A DNA stretch of 64,000 nt from Subtercola endophyticus. Its GTDB lineage: Bacteria; Actinomycetota; Actinomycetes; Actinomycetales; Microbacteriaceae. Where the stretch lies: contig NZ_CP087997.1 in the NCBI RefSeq assembly GCF_021044565.1, forward strand, positions 2,666,001 through 2,730,000. Direction: 5' to 3'. Shown piece by piece: positions 34,860 through 44,972 of the stretch (its first letter is position 1; each line of letters begins with the position of its first letter). The position numbers and the translations under genes were made by a program. The notes beneath the pieces are model-generated. The model had not been told where the DNA came from. It worked only from the letters and a program-made list of their open reading frames with translations, and made no database searches.

Positions 34860-36416
34860 TCAAACGGAAATGAGAGCACCCTTTGCCGTCAACATCGATT
34901 GGACGGTAACGGCATTGAGCTGATGCAGCTGGTCACCTGACTTCGCCGACAGAGCTGCAGCCACGCCTGCCGCTTCGCCGAGTACAAGAAATGTGGGTTC
35001 GACGCGCAAGGACGCCCACGCCACATGAGATGCGGAAATACAGACCGAGGAAATGATGTTGCTTGCTTCTGTGTTTTTCGGCAATAGAGCGCCATAAGGA
35101 ATCTGATATCCAGTGACTGTTTCGGTTGAGGGCATCGTTCCCTCCATCACCACGTTTCCATTCCGATCGACGAAGCGTTGAACGTAATGGCAATCGATCG
35201 CGTAAGCGCCGATGGCGATGGCATCCGGCTTTCGGTTGTTGCCAAGAAGATCAGATTCGACCAGGACGACGTCGCCGATCATCCGTAGATTTTCTCGAAT
35301 ATATAGTTGCGACGGAAAGTTGTTGGAGGAGCCGAACTCGTCTTTAGCGAGTCCATACTTTCTGGTCTGCTCTCGCACTTGCTTCGGAATCGACGGATCG
35401 TTTGAAAGAAAGTACAGCAGATTCATGGTGTAGGCGCGATGAACGTCCGCGATGGACTTGCGACCGGCGAGATCTGCGACCGGAAAGCCCCAGCTCCCCC
35501 CCACCAGGTCTGTGTCGAAGAAGCCGCCGCCGTTCAGATCGAATTTGTGCGGGGCGACCTGAAGCGCTCGAACGCTGTACGGAACGCCGTTCGAAAAGCT
35601 TCTTGCGAGCACTTCGAACTGCGAAGCGTCGTAGTTCGGCGCCTTGCTGAACGGCACCGCATTCGAGAGATCGTCGGTAAGACACAGCCGATAGTTGAAG
35701 GCCATGATCTTGGAGTCGGCGGCGCCGATCTTCTGCGTCGGGGTCGCCGACAGACCCTCCGACTCCACCCCGGCCTCCTTCCCCGCCGGAACGGGGAACT
35801 GCGTGAAATGATAGCCGTAGCCTGCACGCTTCTCACCGAATGCCGAAGTCGCTTCTCGCCCGTACGTCATCTGCACGCCCGACTGCTGCAGCAGCAGCCC
35901 CTCGTACGACGAATCGACGAACACGTCAGCCGTCAACGTGGTTCCATCCAGCAGCACCACCCCCGTGAGCGCCAGCCCGTTTTTCACAACGTGATCGACC
36001 ACCCCGGCGATTGGCTTGATCGCGTATTGGTCGAGCATCGATTGAAACGCTTGAAGGGCCACGTGTGGCTCGAAATTGTAGACCGGGCCGACCTGGCCAT
36101 ATATCTTGCCGACGAGACGAAAAAAAACGTCAGCGAGCCCGCCGACGAGAGCCGGGTTGGCGATGTCCGATCGACCCAGACCGTTTGTCATCATGCCACC
36201 GAGCGGGCTCTCACCGAGAACCAGTTGAACGTCGATTCCTTCCCGTGCAACGGCGACTGCTGCAGCGATGCCCGAAGGCGTACCGCCGTACACCAGTACT
36301 CGTTTCGCCCCCGGAGTCGAATTGGGCGCACACCCGGCGACAAGCGTGATCATGGCGCCGGTCAGCGTGGTCGCTCCAATCGATCTGATCAACGTTCGTC
36401 TAGATATGTCAGGCAA
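34860..36416 (-). CDS. Exported FAD-dependent oxidoreductase, Tat lipoprotein
   Basis: The N-terminus has SRRTLIR (Tat motif) and TLVAGC with Cys29 as a lipobox, so it is likely exported folded with FAD and lipid-anchored. KRVLVYGGTPSGIAAAVAVAREG is a variant FAD-binding loop; LGESPLGGMMTNGLGRSD, VFVDSSYEGLLLQQSGV and the end EPTFLVLGEAAGVAAALS place it in the FAD_oxidored (PF12831) family. Members act on xanthan-type sugars or are uncharacterised. An extracytoplasmic sugar-oxidising role is inference from the neighbourhood. Length 518 is within range for the family. Confidence 0.87.
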   Translation of the reverse strand: MPDISRRTLIRSIGATTLTGAMITLVAGCAPNSTPGAKRVLVYGGTPSGIAAAVAVAREGIDVQLVLGESPLGGMMTNGLGRSDIANPALVGGLADVFFRLVGKIYGQVGPVYNFEPHVALQAFQSMLDQYAIKPIAGVVDHVVKNGLALTGVVLLDGTTLTADVFVDSSYEGLLLQQSGVQMTYGREATSAFGEKRAGYGYHFTQFPVPAGKEAGVESEGLSATPTQKIGAADSKIMAFNYRLCLTDDLSNAVPFSKAPNYDASQFEVLARSFSNGVPYSVRALQVAPHKFDLNGGGFFDTDLVGGSWGFPVADLAGRKSIADVHRAYTMNLLYFLSNDPSIPKQVREQTRKYGLAKDEFGSSNNFPSQLYIRENLRMIGDVVLVESDLLGNNRKPDAIAIGAYAIDCHYVQRFVDRNGNVVMEGTMPSTETVTGYQIPYGALLPKNTEASNIISSVCISASHVAWASLRVEPTFLVLGEAAGVAAALSAKSGDQLHQLNAVTVQSMLTAKGALISV

Positions 36417-36501
36417 CCGAGCTCCCCTCGTTTCTCGCTGACCCCAGCTGTGCGGTCTGGCAGCCGCCCGCTGTACGCGGCGGTGCGTTCGAGAGTACTA
36501 G

Positions 36502-37161
36502 TCACGATGAGCAACCGGCGCCGATCGCCTTGAAGAACGCGCCCGTCTGATAGATGTACTGGGCGGCCCAGACGCTCAGCGGCAACGGCGCGGTGTCATT
36601 CACCATCTCAAGCTGGCCCGCATAACACTGCTTGATGACGAAGCGCGCACGAGAGATATGGTAAGTCGCCGTTATCACAGTGATCTTGTTCCATCCACGC
36701 GCCTCTGAGAGGTCTGCGATGTAGTGCGCTTCGCCCTCGGTCGTGAACGGATGCGGAGTGAAACAGCGAACGAGGTATGGCGTTTCGCCAGCGCACGCCT
36801 GACGCGTCCAATCGTCGGCGGAACCGCCGGCGGGCACCGAAATGACGATTCGATCGGATAGTCCTGCATCCACCATGCTCTTGGCGATGCTCACTCTCGA
36901 TTGAAGCGAAGGGCCCAAAACGAAAATGGCGTCGGTGTACTGTCGGCGATCGACCTGCGGAAAGACATAGAGGGGCAGCCCCGCGACGACGAAACTCGAG
37001 AAGAGCCCGAGCACGATACTCGCGGCGACAATGAATCGCTTTGCACTTTTGGACAAATCGCGGCTCCGGCCCCATCTGGTTTGATTGTCACCCCGTCGTG
37101 CAGTATTCTCACCAAACCCGAGCGCGGCAGTTTTGTCAACGCGCAGTCGTGGTTTCGCCAC
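36502..37161 (-). CDS. DUF218 (YdcF/SanA-like) membrane protein
   Basis: One membrane helix near residues 43-65, then a DUF218 domain outside: DAIFVLGPSLQSRVSIAKSMVDAGLSDRIVISVPAG, TTEGEAHYIADLSEARGWNKITVITATYHISRARF and a trailing conserved segment. DUF218 proteins are linked to envelope or peptidoglycan maintenance (ElyC, SanA). Starts: a GTG at 37161, or a TTG near 37056 with GGAG seven bases upstream, which would begin just before the helix and looks better. Its role in the locus is unclear. Confidence 0.83.
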   Translation of the reverse strand: MAKPRLRVDKTAALGFGENTARRGDNQTRWGRSRDLSKSAKRFIVAASIVLGLFSSFVVAGLPLYVFPQVDRRQYTDAIFVLGPSLQSRVSIAKSMVDAGLSDRIVISVPAGGSADDWTRQACAGETPYLVRCFTPHPFTTEGEAHYIADLSEARGWNKITVITATYHISRARFVIKQCYAGQLEMVNDTAPLPLSVWAAQYIYQTGAFFKAIGAGCSS

Positions 37162-37249
37162 AGATACACTTCAGTCACGCTGGCTCGTCAGCCCTTGTGA
37201 AGCGAGCCTCACGTCACAACCTGCATTTTCGAACAGATTGGACTTCTCG

Positions 37250-38137
37250 TTGGTCGGCAAGCTGAAGGCACACTGGTGGTCTCCTCGACGTTCTCTCAAG
37301 ACGTTCGGCGCCGAGATGAAGCAGCACTCGGCCGCTTGGGTCCGACTCTCGCGACCGAAATCCTCGCTTCTGTCGAACTATGGCGACGAACTGAATCACA
37401 TTCTGCTGGCAGAAGTGTCTGGGCGCTCGGTCGACTGGGCTCCGCTGGGAAAAGAAGATGTCGTCGCCGTCGGTTCGATTCTGGTGCCGTATTTCACGCA
37501 AGGCGGCGTCGGACTTATTTGGGGAAGCGGCTTGAACCAGCCTTCGGTAAGCCCCGAACAAGCCGCTCGCGTATCTGAGAGGTTCTTGGCCGTTCGGGGA
37601 CCGCGCACGCGCGATGCGCTCGGCCTGGCTGCGGATATCCCGCTCGGCGACCCGGGCCTCCTCGTGCGGAACTTTGGTATTCAGGCGAGTCCACGTCGCA
37701 TCCCAAAACTGCTCATTCCGCATTTCACGGTATATAACTCGAATGCGGGTCGACGCAAGATGAAAGCACTCGCCTCGGCCGGATTCACCATCGCTGCCCC
37801 CAACCTTCCAGTCCGGCAGATGCTGCACCACATCGCCAGCTCTGACTTCGTCGCCAGTTCGGGGATGCACGGAATGATTCTGTCCCACGCACTCGGTCGA
37901 CCGGTGCAGCTGATCTCATTCGCCGAGACGGTCGACCCCGAACCCGGTTACAAATATGGCGACTACCTGGCGTCAGTGAACCTTCACACGGAGGTCATTT
38001 CGTTTACGGAGGTGCTCGCGAACGGTAAAGCACGCGATGCGTTGATTTCTCGAGCGATCGAGAACACCGAGGCTGTCTCGGTCGCCATCGATGAGCTGAA
38101 TACCGGGCTCCTCGCCGCTTCGAGAGCCTTGCGGTGA
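37250..38137 (+). CDS. Polysaccharide pyruvyl transferase family protein
   Basis: Adds pyruvate ketals from phosphoenolpyruvate to sugar residues. Family motifs: LLSNYGDELNHILLAEVSG, VAVGSILV, IWGSGLN, FLAVRGPRTRDALG, LGDPGLLV and SSGMHGMILSHALGRPVQLISF. The end DYLASVNL and length near 295 residues resemble ExoV/CsaB-type enzymes. Start is uncertain: the frame opens at 37085, but protein-like text begins near a TTG at 37250. It implies an acidic pyruvylated substituent on the polymer. Confidence 0.88.
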   Translation: MVGKLKAHWWSPRRSLKTFGAEMKQHSAAWVRLSRPKSSLLSNYGDELNHILLAEVSGRSVDWAPLGKEDVVAVGSILVPYFTQGGVGLIWGSGLNQPSVSPEQAARVSERFLAVRGPRTRDALGLAADIPLGDPGLLVRNFGIQASPRRIPKLLIPHFTVYNSNAGRRKMKALASAGFTIAAPNLPVRQMLHHIASSDFVASSGMHGMILSHALGRPVQLISFAETVDPEPGYKYGDYLASVNLHTEVISFTEVLANGKARDALISRAIENTEAVSVAIDELNTGLLAASRALR

Positions 38138-38271
38138 GCATCCATGCGCTTCGCTGAGAGTTTGATTTCGCGCGTTGCGATAGACTCGCCCTGTTCGGGG
38201 GACGCAGCGTCGCATCATTTGCCCACAGAGTCAAATCACCATCGCGGAGATTGACACCGATTGGAGCGCTT

Positions 38272-40302
38272 GTGACCAGTACTGTCATATCGAAACCTGC
38301 AACGCGCCAACTCTTTCGTTTCGACATCCAAGGCCTCCGCGCAATCGCCATCCTGCTGGTGGTCATCGATCACATGAACGTGGTCGTCTTCAGCGGCGGA
38401 TTCATCGGGGTCGACGTCTTCTTCGTCATCTCAGGTTTTCTCATCACGAGCCACCTGCTGTCTCAGCTGCGTCAGACCGGCACAATCAAGTTCGCCGACT
38501 TCTATGCCCGGCGAATGCGGCGCATTCTTCCTGCATCGTTCTTCGTGCTCATCGTCACGACCATCGCAGCCTTCATTTTCATGCCACCTCTCTTGCGGGC
38601 AAGCATCGTTCAGGGCGCCATAGCCACCGCGCTGTACGTACCGAACATGCTTCTAGCCGCCCTGGGAACTGACTACCAAGCAGAGACCGCACCGTCGCCA
38701 TTTCAGCACTACTGGTCGCTTGGCGTGGAGGAGCAGTTCTATCTCTTCTGGCCGATCATCCTGTTCGTCTTGTGGCGTGTTCTGCGAAAATCCCGGCGTC
38801 GTCTCGCGATAGCGGTTGCCGTGCTGGCCCTGATCTCGTTCGTTTTGTGCATTGTCGTTCTCGGCCGCTCCCAGCCCTACGTGTTCTTTTCGCTACCCAC
38901 TCGGGCATGGGAGTTCGCGGTCGGCGGACTCGTGGGCATCGCGGCTTCTACGGGCCGAGTTTTCGGCAAGAATTCCGTCCTTGCGGCCGTCTTGGGCTGG
39001 GCTGGGATCGCCGTACTGATGATCACCGGTCTGATCTACACCGATACGACGCTTTATCCGGGCTTCCCGGCACTTCTGCCTGTGCTCGCGACCGCGCTCG
39101 TCATTTTTGTCGGCACGAATAAGCAGATCTTCGGCCCTGAAGCCGGGCTCAAATGGAAGCCGTTCCAATACATCGGAAAGATCTCCTACTCGCTGTATCT
39201 GTGGCACTTTCCCTTGCTCGTGATTCCGCAAGCCGCTGTCGGTCTCGATCATCCGCTACCCGTGTGGGTCAAAGTTCTGCTGATGCTGGTCGCGGTGGGG
39301 CTTGCCGACCTGACCTTCAGGTTCATTGAGGAACCGTTCCGCAAGAACAAGCGAATCACTTCGGTCCGGCCGTCGCGCACTCTCCTGGCCGGTCTCGCGG
39401 CGTCTGTACTCGTTGTGGCCCTCACCGCGGCTGCTGCTGTGCCGCTGTCGAACTTTGCGACCAGTTCGGGGCAGTCCGCGGCATCCGGCCCGCTCACCGT
39501 TCCTCCCGTATCGACAGATTACGTGCCGTCGAACATGCAGCCAACGCTTGAGGGCGCCCCCATTTCAACTTCTGAGATACATCGCGACGGCTGCCACATC
39601 GACTCGAACGACGGCACCACAGTGAATGACTGCGCATTCGGCGATCTGTCGTCGGCAACGACCGTCGTGCTCTTCGGCGACTCGCACGCAGCGCACTGGT
39701 TTGCTGGCGTTGATGCATGGGCAGACAACGCAGGAGTCCGGCTGCTCGCATACACGAAGGTCGGATGCCCGGGCATAGACGTCAGAGTCACCTCACGTAA
39801 TGCGCCCTACACCGCCTGCGACACTTGGCGTGAGGGCGTCATGAAAAAGCTGGATTCGGTCGCACCGGCCCTAGTCATCTTGTCGTACTCACGCGAAGAT
39901 CCCTTGGCCTCGACGGGCGACCCCGAGAGGGTCTGGTCTCAGGGCCTCACGCAGACGCGCGCAGAGCTTCCAGCCACGACCAAGATCATGGTGGTCAGCG
40001 ATACCCCCGAATTCAACGAATCCGCGCCGGACTGTCTGTCTGCGAACCTTACCGACGCGCTCGCCTGTGGCGCCCCGCGTTCGAGCGCCCTCGATTCCAC
40101 CTGGGCAGCCGCGCAAAAGGCCACGACCGAACGGTTGGGCGGCAGCTATCTCGATCTCAGTGACTACTTCTGCACATCGACCGAATGCGACCCAGTGATC
40201 GGAAACACACTTGTGTACCGCGACACCAGTCACATCACCGAGGTCTGGTCTGCGAAGTTCGGCAGCGTTTTCGGTGTCGAAGCAGAGAAGATTCTGCACT
40301 AG
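38272..40302 (+). CDS. OafA-type acyltransferase with SGNH domain (intact)
   Basis: A 676-residue membrane O-acyltransferase. The AT3 domain (about 10-380) has FRFDIQGLRAIAILLVVIDHM, GVDVFFVISGFLIT, FYARRMRRILPASFF, HYWSLGVEEQFYLFWPI and KISYSLYLWHFP. The SGNH domain has VVLFGDSHAAHW (Ser near 470) and YRDTSHITEVW (Asp/His near 650), so all catalytic blocks are present. It should acetylate the polysaccharide outside the membrane. The GTG at 38272 follows GGAG by five bases. It is a paralogue of the IS-broken gene at 22194 and could partly cover for it. Confidence 0.94.
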   Translation: MTSTVISKPATRQLFRFDIQGLRAIAILLVVIDHMNVVVFSGGFIGVDVFFVISGFLITSHLLSQLRQTGTIKFADFYARRMRRILPASFFVLIVTTIAAFIFMPPLLRASIVQGAIATALYVPNMLLAALGTDYQAETAPSPFQHYWSLGVEEQFYLFWPIILFVLWRVLRKSRRRLAIAVAVLALISFVLCIVVLGRSQPYVFFSLPTRAWEFAVGGLVGIAASTGRVFGKNSVLAAVLGWAGIAVLMITGLIYTDTTLYPGFPALLPVLATALVIFVGTNKQIFGPEAGLKWKPFQYIGKISYSLYLWHFPLLVIPQAAVGLDHPLPVWVKVLLMLVAVGLADLTFRFIEEPFRKNKRITSVRPSRTLLAGLAASVLVVALTAAAAVPLSNFATSSGQSAASGPLTVPPVSTDYVPSNMQPTLEGAPISTSEIHRDGCHIDSNDGTTVNDCAFGDLSSATTVVLFGDSHAAHWFAGVDAWADNAGVRLLAYTKVGCPGIDVRVTSRNAPYTACDTWREGVMKKLDSVAPALVILSYSREDPLASTGDPERVWSQGLTQTRAELPATTKIMVVSDTPEFNESAPDCLSANLTDALACGAPRSSALDSTWAAAQKATTERLGGSYLDLSDYFCTSTECDPVIGNTLVYRDTSHITEVWSAKFGSVFGVEAEKILH

Positions 40303-40350
40303 GTCACGAAACACGTCAGTCACAAGCGGCTGGTAGCATCCCCCCACACC

Positions 40351-41706
40351 TTGAATTCGCTCGGAACGCAGGAGCCCTTGGCACGTACAGCTTCACGCAC
40401 TGCTGGCCCCGGAGACGTCGGCCACAACATGGCGGTCGCCGCGATCACAAACCTGATCGCTCCGGCAGCAGCATTCGCGAGTGCTCCGATTCTCGCCCGC
40501 GCGCTCGGTGTCGAGGCGCGAGGCGAGGTCGGCGCGGCCACCTCCCCACTGCTCCTCATGACGGCACTCGCCACGGTCGGTCTTCCTGCCGCGGTAACGG
40601 TGTTGACGGCTAAGCGACCCGAAATCGCACGCTTCGCGCTTGCTCACGCGACGCTGCTAGTTGGAGTGAGCGGAGTGATCGGCACTCTCGTCTCGATATT
40701 GCTCGCGCCGTTTCTCGCAGGTGGATCGATGGAGATCGCTCATCTCATCTCGATCACCTCACTCGCTATCGTCCCCACTCTGCTCATCGCCGTCCTGCGT
40801 GGCGCTGCGTCGGGCCATCACGAGTGGCGCCTGGTCAATCGTGAGAAGTACATCACCGCGTTCGTGCGCCTGGGCGGTGTCATCGCACTCTGGCTGGCCG
40901 GCGTACTCACGGTCGAGACATCGATCGCCGCAATCGCCCTCTCGCCCATCATCGGCGGCCTCGCGTATCTGAATATCGGCAAGCTCTCAGTGCCTCACGC
41001 AGGTGGAGTGAAGAGCCGCACGATTTCAGGAGACCTGCTGGGCTTCGGTACTCGCGTGTGGGTTGGGTCCCTTTCGGGCATCCTGCTCAGCCGCCTCGAC
41101 CAGGTATTGATCATCCCGCTGTCGAACACCCAGCAGTTGGGCTACTACGTCACCGCTGTCAGCGTGGCCGAAGTTGCCTTGGTGGTGAACAATGCGGTTC
41201 GCGACGTGATCCTGGCCTCGGATGCCGCACAAGCCGACACGGCGAAACTCACCATGAGCGCCCGAGTGTCGTTTCTAGTTTCCATCATCATCGGCGCCGT
41301 ACTGGTCGGTTCGATGTGGGTCTGGTTTCCCTGGCTGTTCGGCCAGGAGTTCCAGCCGGCAGTCGCTGTATCGTCGGTTCTGGTGCTCGCAGGCACGATC
41401 GGAGTTCCGGGCTCCGTCGCGGGTGCCGGACTCAGCTCTCGTGGCAGGCCAGGGCTTAGGAGTTCGGCTCTTGTCATCGCCGTGGTCATCAACGTACTGG
41501 CGCTCCTGGTTCTCGTTCCTCCGATGGGTGCAATGGGTGCGGCCATCGCGACATTGATCGGCAACATCGTGTCGGCGAATCTCAGCATCACGTTTTTCTG
41601 CCGACTGTCGAAAACGAACCCGCTCGACTTGTATCTCATCAGACCATCAGACGTGCGCGTGCTCATAGCTGTTTCGAAGCGCGTGCTCAAACGCCAGCCC
41701 AAGTAA
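40351..41706 (+). CDS. wzx: Wzx-type polysaccharide flippase
   Basis: An oligosaccharide-lipid flippase of the MOP (multidrug/oligosaccharidyl-lipid/polysaccharide) exporter superfamily with about 12-14 helices. It shows the family N-terminal APILARALGVEARGEVGAA, a mid LLGFGTRVWVGSLSGILLSRLDQVLI, YYVTAVSVAEVALVV and the end IATLIGNIVSANLSITFF. It would move undecaprenyl-linked repeat units across the membrane. The nearest in-frame start is TTG at 40351. It lies close behind the OafA gene on the same strand; likely co-transcribed. Function is inferred from family and context. Confidence 0.88.
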   Translation: MNSLGTQEPLARTASRTAGPGDVGHNMAVAAITNLIAPAAAFASAPILARALGVEARGEVGAATSPLLLMTALATVGLPAAVTVLTAKRPEIARFALAHATLLVGVSGVIGTLVSILLAPFLAGGSMEIAHLISITSLAIVPTLLIAVLRGAASGHHEWRLVNREKYITAFVRLGGVIALWLAGVLTVETSIAAIALSPIIGGLAYLNIGKLSVPHAGGVKSRTISGDLLGFGTRVWVGSLSGILLSRLDQVLIIPLSNTQQLGYYVTAVSVAEVALVVNNAVRDVILASDAAQADTAKLTMSARVSFLVSIIIGAVLVGSMWVWFPWLFGQEFQPAVAVSSVLVLAGTIGVPGSVAGAGLSSRGRPGLRSSALVIAVVINVLALLVLVPPMGAMGAAIATLIGNIVSANLSITFFCRLSKTNPLDLYLIRPSDVRVLIAVSKRVLKRQPK

Positions 41707-41755
41707 GGTTACGCCGGGAGCCCCGACGCTGTGTCGCAGTTGCCCGGGCGAACGC

Positions 41756-43921
41756 CTACGTGGCGGGAAAGAGCTGGGCGTCGAGCGGCGGTATCAGCAA
41801 CGTCGCGTACTGCTCGGTGAGGTGCCCATTGTCCCAGCGCTGAGGAGTCGTGCCGGCGAACGAGGGAACGTTTTCGCCGGCGGCAAACCAGTCCTGGTCG
41901 ACGAAGTACTCCACGCCAGCCGCCGCGGCGGCGGCCTTGTCGCCGTCAGCATGCTGATGCCATTCGGCTTCGATCTTGAAGTCGCAGTCCGACGGCGAAG
42001 AGACGGGTGTGTCGCAGACGTTCATGTCAGCCCCGCCGGGATTCGGTTCTATCAAGATCACCCGCCGGCCATCGGCTTTGACCTTATTGAGCATGTCGAC
42101 TCGTGCAGAGGTCCACGCCGTTGTCAACGCTGAACCAGTCAACGTCGTGTCTTGCAATTGCTTCATCGAGAACTGCGAGTCGAGCACGATCACCAGCGAT
42201 GGGTTCAGCCTGTCTACTAAGTCGACGATGTTATCGCGACTCTTATTGCATTGGCTCGACTGCAGGTCTCCGACTTTCAGACGCACCTGCAGCGACACGA
42301 ACGGGCAGGTCTCGTATGCAACGCTTCGCACGCTGTAGCCACGCGGCTCCAGCACGCCGCGGAACGCGGGAATCCACGAAACAGAGACCGAGTCGCCGAT
42401 GATGACAGCCTTCTGCGGCCCGTCGCCGTCTGTGCACAGACTCTCGTCATCGAGGCTCGTCGGCTGCAGGCAGCCCAGCCTGGGATCCATCTCGGGCACT
42501 CGAGCATCTGCGAGCTGATCGATGCTCGGGTCGAGTTGCGGCCATGAATTCGTGTAAGCCGCTGCCGTTACCTCGGCCGCGAGCTGGGCTGAGGCGCTCA
42601 GTACCACAGGCGCCGCCGACGTTGTCAAAGCCGATGGCACTGGGGCGGCTTGATAAGGCTGTGTGACGTTGACCGTAGGGATGAACGCGATCGTGAAACA
42701 GGTCACTCCCAAAGCCACCACGAAGGCGAACCCGCCCCAACGGAACTGCGAACCGAATCGGGCTCGCCATTCCTGCCAATCGCGGCGACGCCTGTTCTTG
42801 TGACCTGCGTAGTAGTTCAACAGGGGCGAGAGGTGAAAGGGCTGCTCGATGAAGTAGTACGACGTTATCGAGATCGCGAGAATCGCGGCCAAGATGATCA
42901 AGTTCACAACGAAGGTCTGGTCGGGCATGAGCACTAAGGCGAAAATGATGATGGGAAAATGCCAAAGGTACAACGAGTAAGAGATGTTGCCGAGAAAGAC
43001 GCTCACCCTGTTGGTGAGGGGAAAGAGGAATCGTTGGGGGCCCGCAATACCGGAGGCGATCACGAGGGCAGTAGCGACGACAGGAAAGGCCGCCCACGGA
43101 GCCGGGAACGGCAAAGTGTCGTTGATCACGAAATACGAGGCGACGATTCCGATCAGTCCGAGCCAGCCGAGTATGGTTCGAGCGATCGGCGGAACGGTCT
43201 TGAACAAAGGCGACGCTATCGCCAACAAAGCTCCGAAGCCGAGTTCCCAGGCTCTCGACAGAGTCGAGAAGTACGCCACCGTCGGGTTGGTACTCGTTTC
43301 CCACAGTGCGTAGACGAAAGAAGCGACAACAATCAGACCCATTATCGTACCGATGATCATCCGGTTGTGGTCGGGCTTTCGCAGCAGTCGAGCGGCAACG
43401 AAGAAAACCAGGAGCATCAGCCAAGGCCAGACGAGATAGAACTGTTCTTCGACCGAGAGCGACCAATAATGCTGCAACGGAGAAACCGGCCCTGTCGCCT
43501 GAAAATAGTCGGTGCCTACCGCGGCGAAATGCCAGTTCGCCATGAAGAGGAACGAGTAGACGGCATCCCATAGGGTCTGTAGTTCTCGCGACTTAGTGAA
43601 GAGGAACGAGCCCAATACGACAGTGAAAACGAGTACAGCCGTCGCCGCGGGGACGATTCGGCGAATGCGCTTTCGGTAGAAGCCGACGAACGAGATGGTG
43701 CCGACCCTCTCGTGGTCGCGCAGCAGTATGCCCGTGATCAAGAACCCAGAGATGACGAAGAAAACGTCGACCCCGCCGAAGCCACCTGAGGGCCAAGCAA
43801 TTAGATGATCGAAGATGACCGCAACGACGGCGAAGGCGCGCAGACCTTGCACGTCGTTTCGGAAGCTGGCCTTCTTGACTCCGGAGCGACTCCGTCGTTC
43901 GTTACCGACAGCAGAGGGCAT
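41756..43921 (-). CDS. OafA-type acyltransferase with SGNH domain (third paralogue)
   Basis: A 721-residue relative of the proteins at 22194 and 38272. AT3 motifs: FRNDVQGLRAFAVVAVIFDHLIAWPSGGFGGVDVFFVISGFLITG, FYRKRIRRIVPAA, HYWSLSVEEQFYLVWPW, NISYSLYLWHFPI. The SGNH part has VIIGDSVSVSW (Ser near 507) in place of GDSH and WDNGHLTEQYA (Asp/His near 697). The ATG at 43921 follows GGGGA by five bases; an ATG 12 bases earlier is the alternative. It opposes the flippase and is 32 bp downstream of the smaller acyltransferase gene. Confidence 0.93.
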   Translation of the reverse strand: MPSAVGNERRSRSGVKKASFRNDVQGLRAFAVVAVIFDHLIAWPSGGFGGVDVFFVISGFLITGILLRDHERVGTISFVGFYRKRIRRIVPAATAVLVFTVVLGSFLFTKSRELQTLWDAVYSFLFMANWHFAAVGTDYFQATGPVSPLQHYWSLSVEEQFYLVWPWLMLLVFFVAARLLRKPDHNRMIIGTIMGLIVVASFVYALWETSTNPTVAYFSTLSRAWELGFGALLAIASPLFKTVPPIARTILGWLGLIGIVASYFVINDTLPFPAPWAAFPVVATALVIASGIAGPQRFLFPLTNRVSVFLGNISYSLYLWHFPIIIFALVLMPDQTFVVNLIILAAILAISITSYYFIEQPFHLSPLLNYYAGHKNRRRRDWQEWRARFGSQFRWGGFAFVVALGVTCFTIAFIPTVNVTQPYQAAPVPSALTTSAAPVVLSASAQLAAEVTAAAYTNSWPQLDPSIDQLADARVPEMDPRLGCLQPTSLDDESLCTDGDGPQKAVIIGDSVSVSWIPAFRGVLEPRGYSVRSVAYETCPFVSLQVRLKVGDLQSSQCNKSRDNIVDLVDRLNPSLVIVLDSQFSMKQLQDTTLTGSALTTAWTSARVDMLNKVKADGRRVILIEPNPGGADMNVCDTPVSSPSDCDFKIEAEWHQHADGDKAAAAAAGVEYFVDQDWFAAGENVPSFAGTTPQRWDNGHLTEQYATLLIPPLDAQLFPAT

Positions 43922-43953
43922 GATGTTCCCCATTCACGAGCGTGCTCAGAAGG

Positions 43954-44931
43954 CTACGAATGCTCGACGATCGTTAGTCGCTTTCTTGTCGAAGGTGTGC
44001 CGACCAGCCAAGGTGCGAGAGGCGTTCTCACCACGATCAGCGCCACAGTCCAAGGCACGACTAAAGCGAGGATAAGGGCAATTACAGAGCCGCTCGGCGG
44101 TGTACCCAAGACCCAGAGAACGATGGCATGCGTCAGAACCACCATCATGCCAACGCCTGCAAGAGAAATAATGACCTGCGAAACGCGACTGCCTAGCTTC
44201 GGTATCCACGTTTCGCCCAGCAAGACCAGCGCGATACTGATGGCGACAGCAACGAGCACGCTAAGGACAGGCGTTCCGAAGTTCGCCTGTTTCATATCCA
44301 ACGGTCTGGAGACACCGGAGGCAATCAGGGCAGCGCTCGCGGCCAGCAGCGCGACCGCAGTGACCGTCGGCCGCGAGAACTGCGTTCTAGACTTTCGGAA
44401 GGCAGTGCCGAGCAAGACGAAGATCAATGCAGAGACCGCGACACCACCTGAGAGAGGTACAGCGGCGACGAGATGCGGCTCGATGTACGCCAGTGCCAGC
44501 AGCGCGAGTGCGATGACCCAGGCGCACCAGTTCGGAAGTCGCTCGATCAGCCGATAAACGAAGGCGACGATAAAGAGGGCGCTGACGAACCAGAACGCCG
44601 AAAATGGTCGACCGAGATGAGAACCACCCAAAACGATGTCCGCCAGCGAGTGCACATTCAAGAGACCCTGGGCCAGGAGCCAGGGAATATAGGCCACCGA
44701 AATGAGGATCAGCCACGTGACATAGGGCATCGCGAGAGAGCGGGACCTCTTCGAGACCTCTGTCTTGATGCTGCGGTTCTTCGTCCAGAAATACCCGGTC
44801 AGAAAAAAGAAAACCGGTACATGCCACGTGTAGATCACGTCGCGAACGATGACGTTATCTGTCCAAACGTGACCGATAATCACCGCGACTATGCCGAGGA
44901 TCCGAACGGCGTCTATGCCAGCGTTACGCAT
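43954..44931 (-). CDS. Small acyltransferase-3 family membrane protein
   Basis: A 325-residue multi-pass protein with the AT3 start GIDAVRILGIVAVIIGHVWT, then YTWHVPVFFFLTGYFWTK, RSLAMPYVTWLILISV and FWFVSALFIVAF. It lacks the SGNH domain. This compact form acts on cytoplasmic or lipid-linked sugar units in several exopolysaccharide systems (for example ExoZ-like enzymes). The acyl group is not determinable. It forms a unit with the OafA gene downstream and the polymerase gene upstream on the same strand. Confidence 0.88.
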   Translation of the reverse strand: MRNAGIDAVRILGIVAVIIGHVWTDNVIVRDVIYTWHVPVFFFLTGYFWTKNRSIKTEVSKRSRSLAMPYVTWLILISVAYIPWLLAQGLLNVHSLADIVLGGSHLGRPFSAFWFVSALFIVAFVYRLIERLPNWCAWVIALALLALAYIEPHLVAAVPLSGGVAVSALIFVLLGTAFRKSRTQFSRPTVTAVALLAASAALIASGVSRPLDMKQANFGTPVLSVLVAVAISIALVLLGETWIPKLGSRVSQVIISLAGVGMMVVLTHAIVLWVLGTPPSGSVIALILALVVPWTVALIVVRTPLAPWLVGTPSTRKRLTIVEHS

Positions 44932-44972
44932 TCATTTCTCCCGTTCGCTGCGACCCCACGGGCCGGAGTAGG

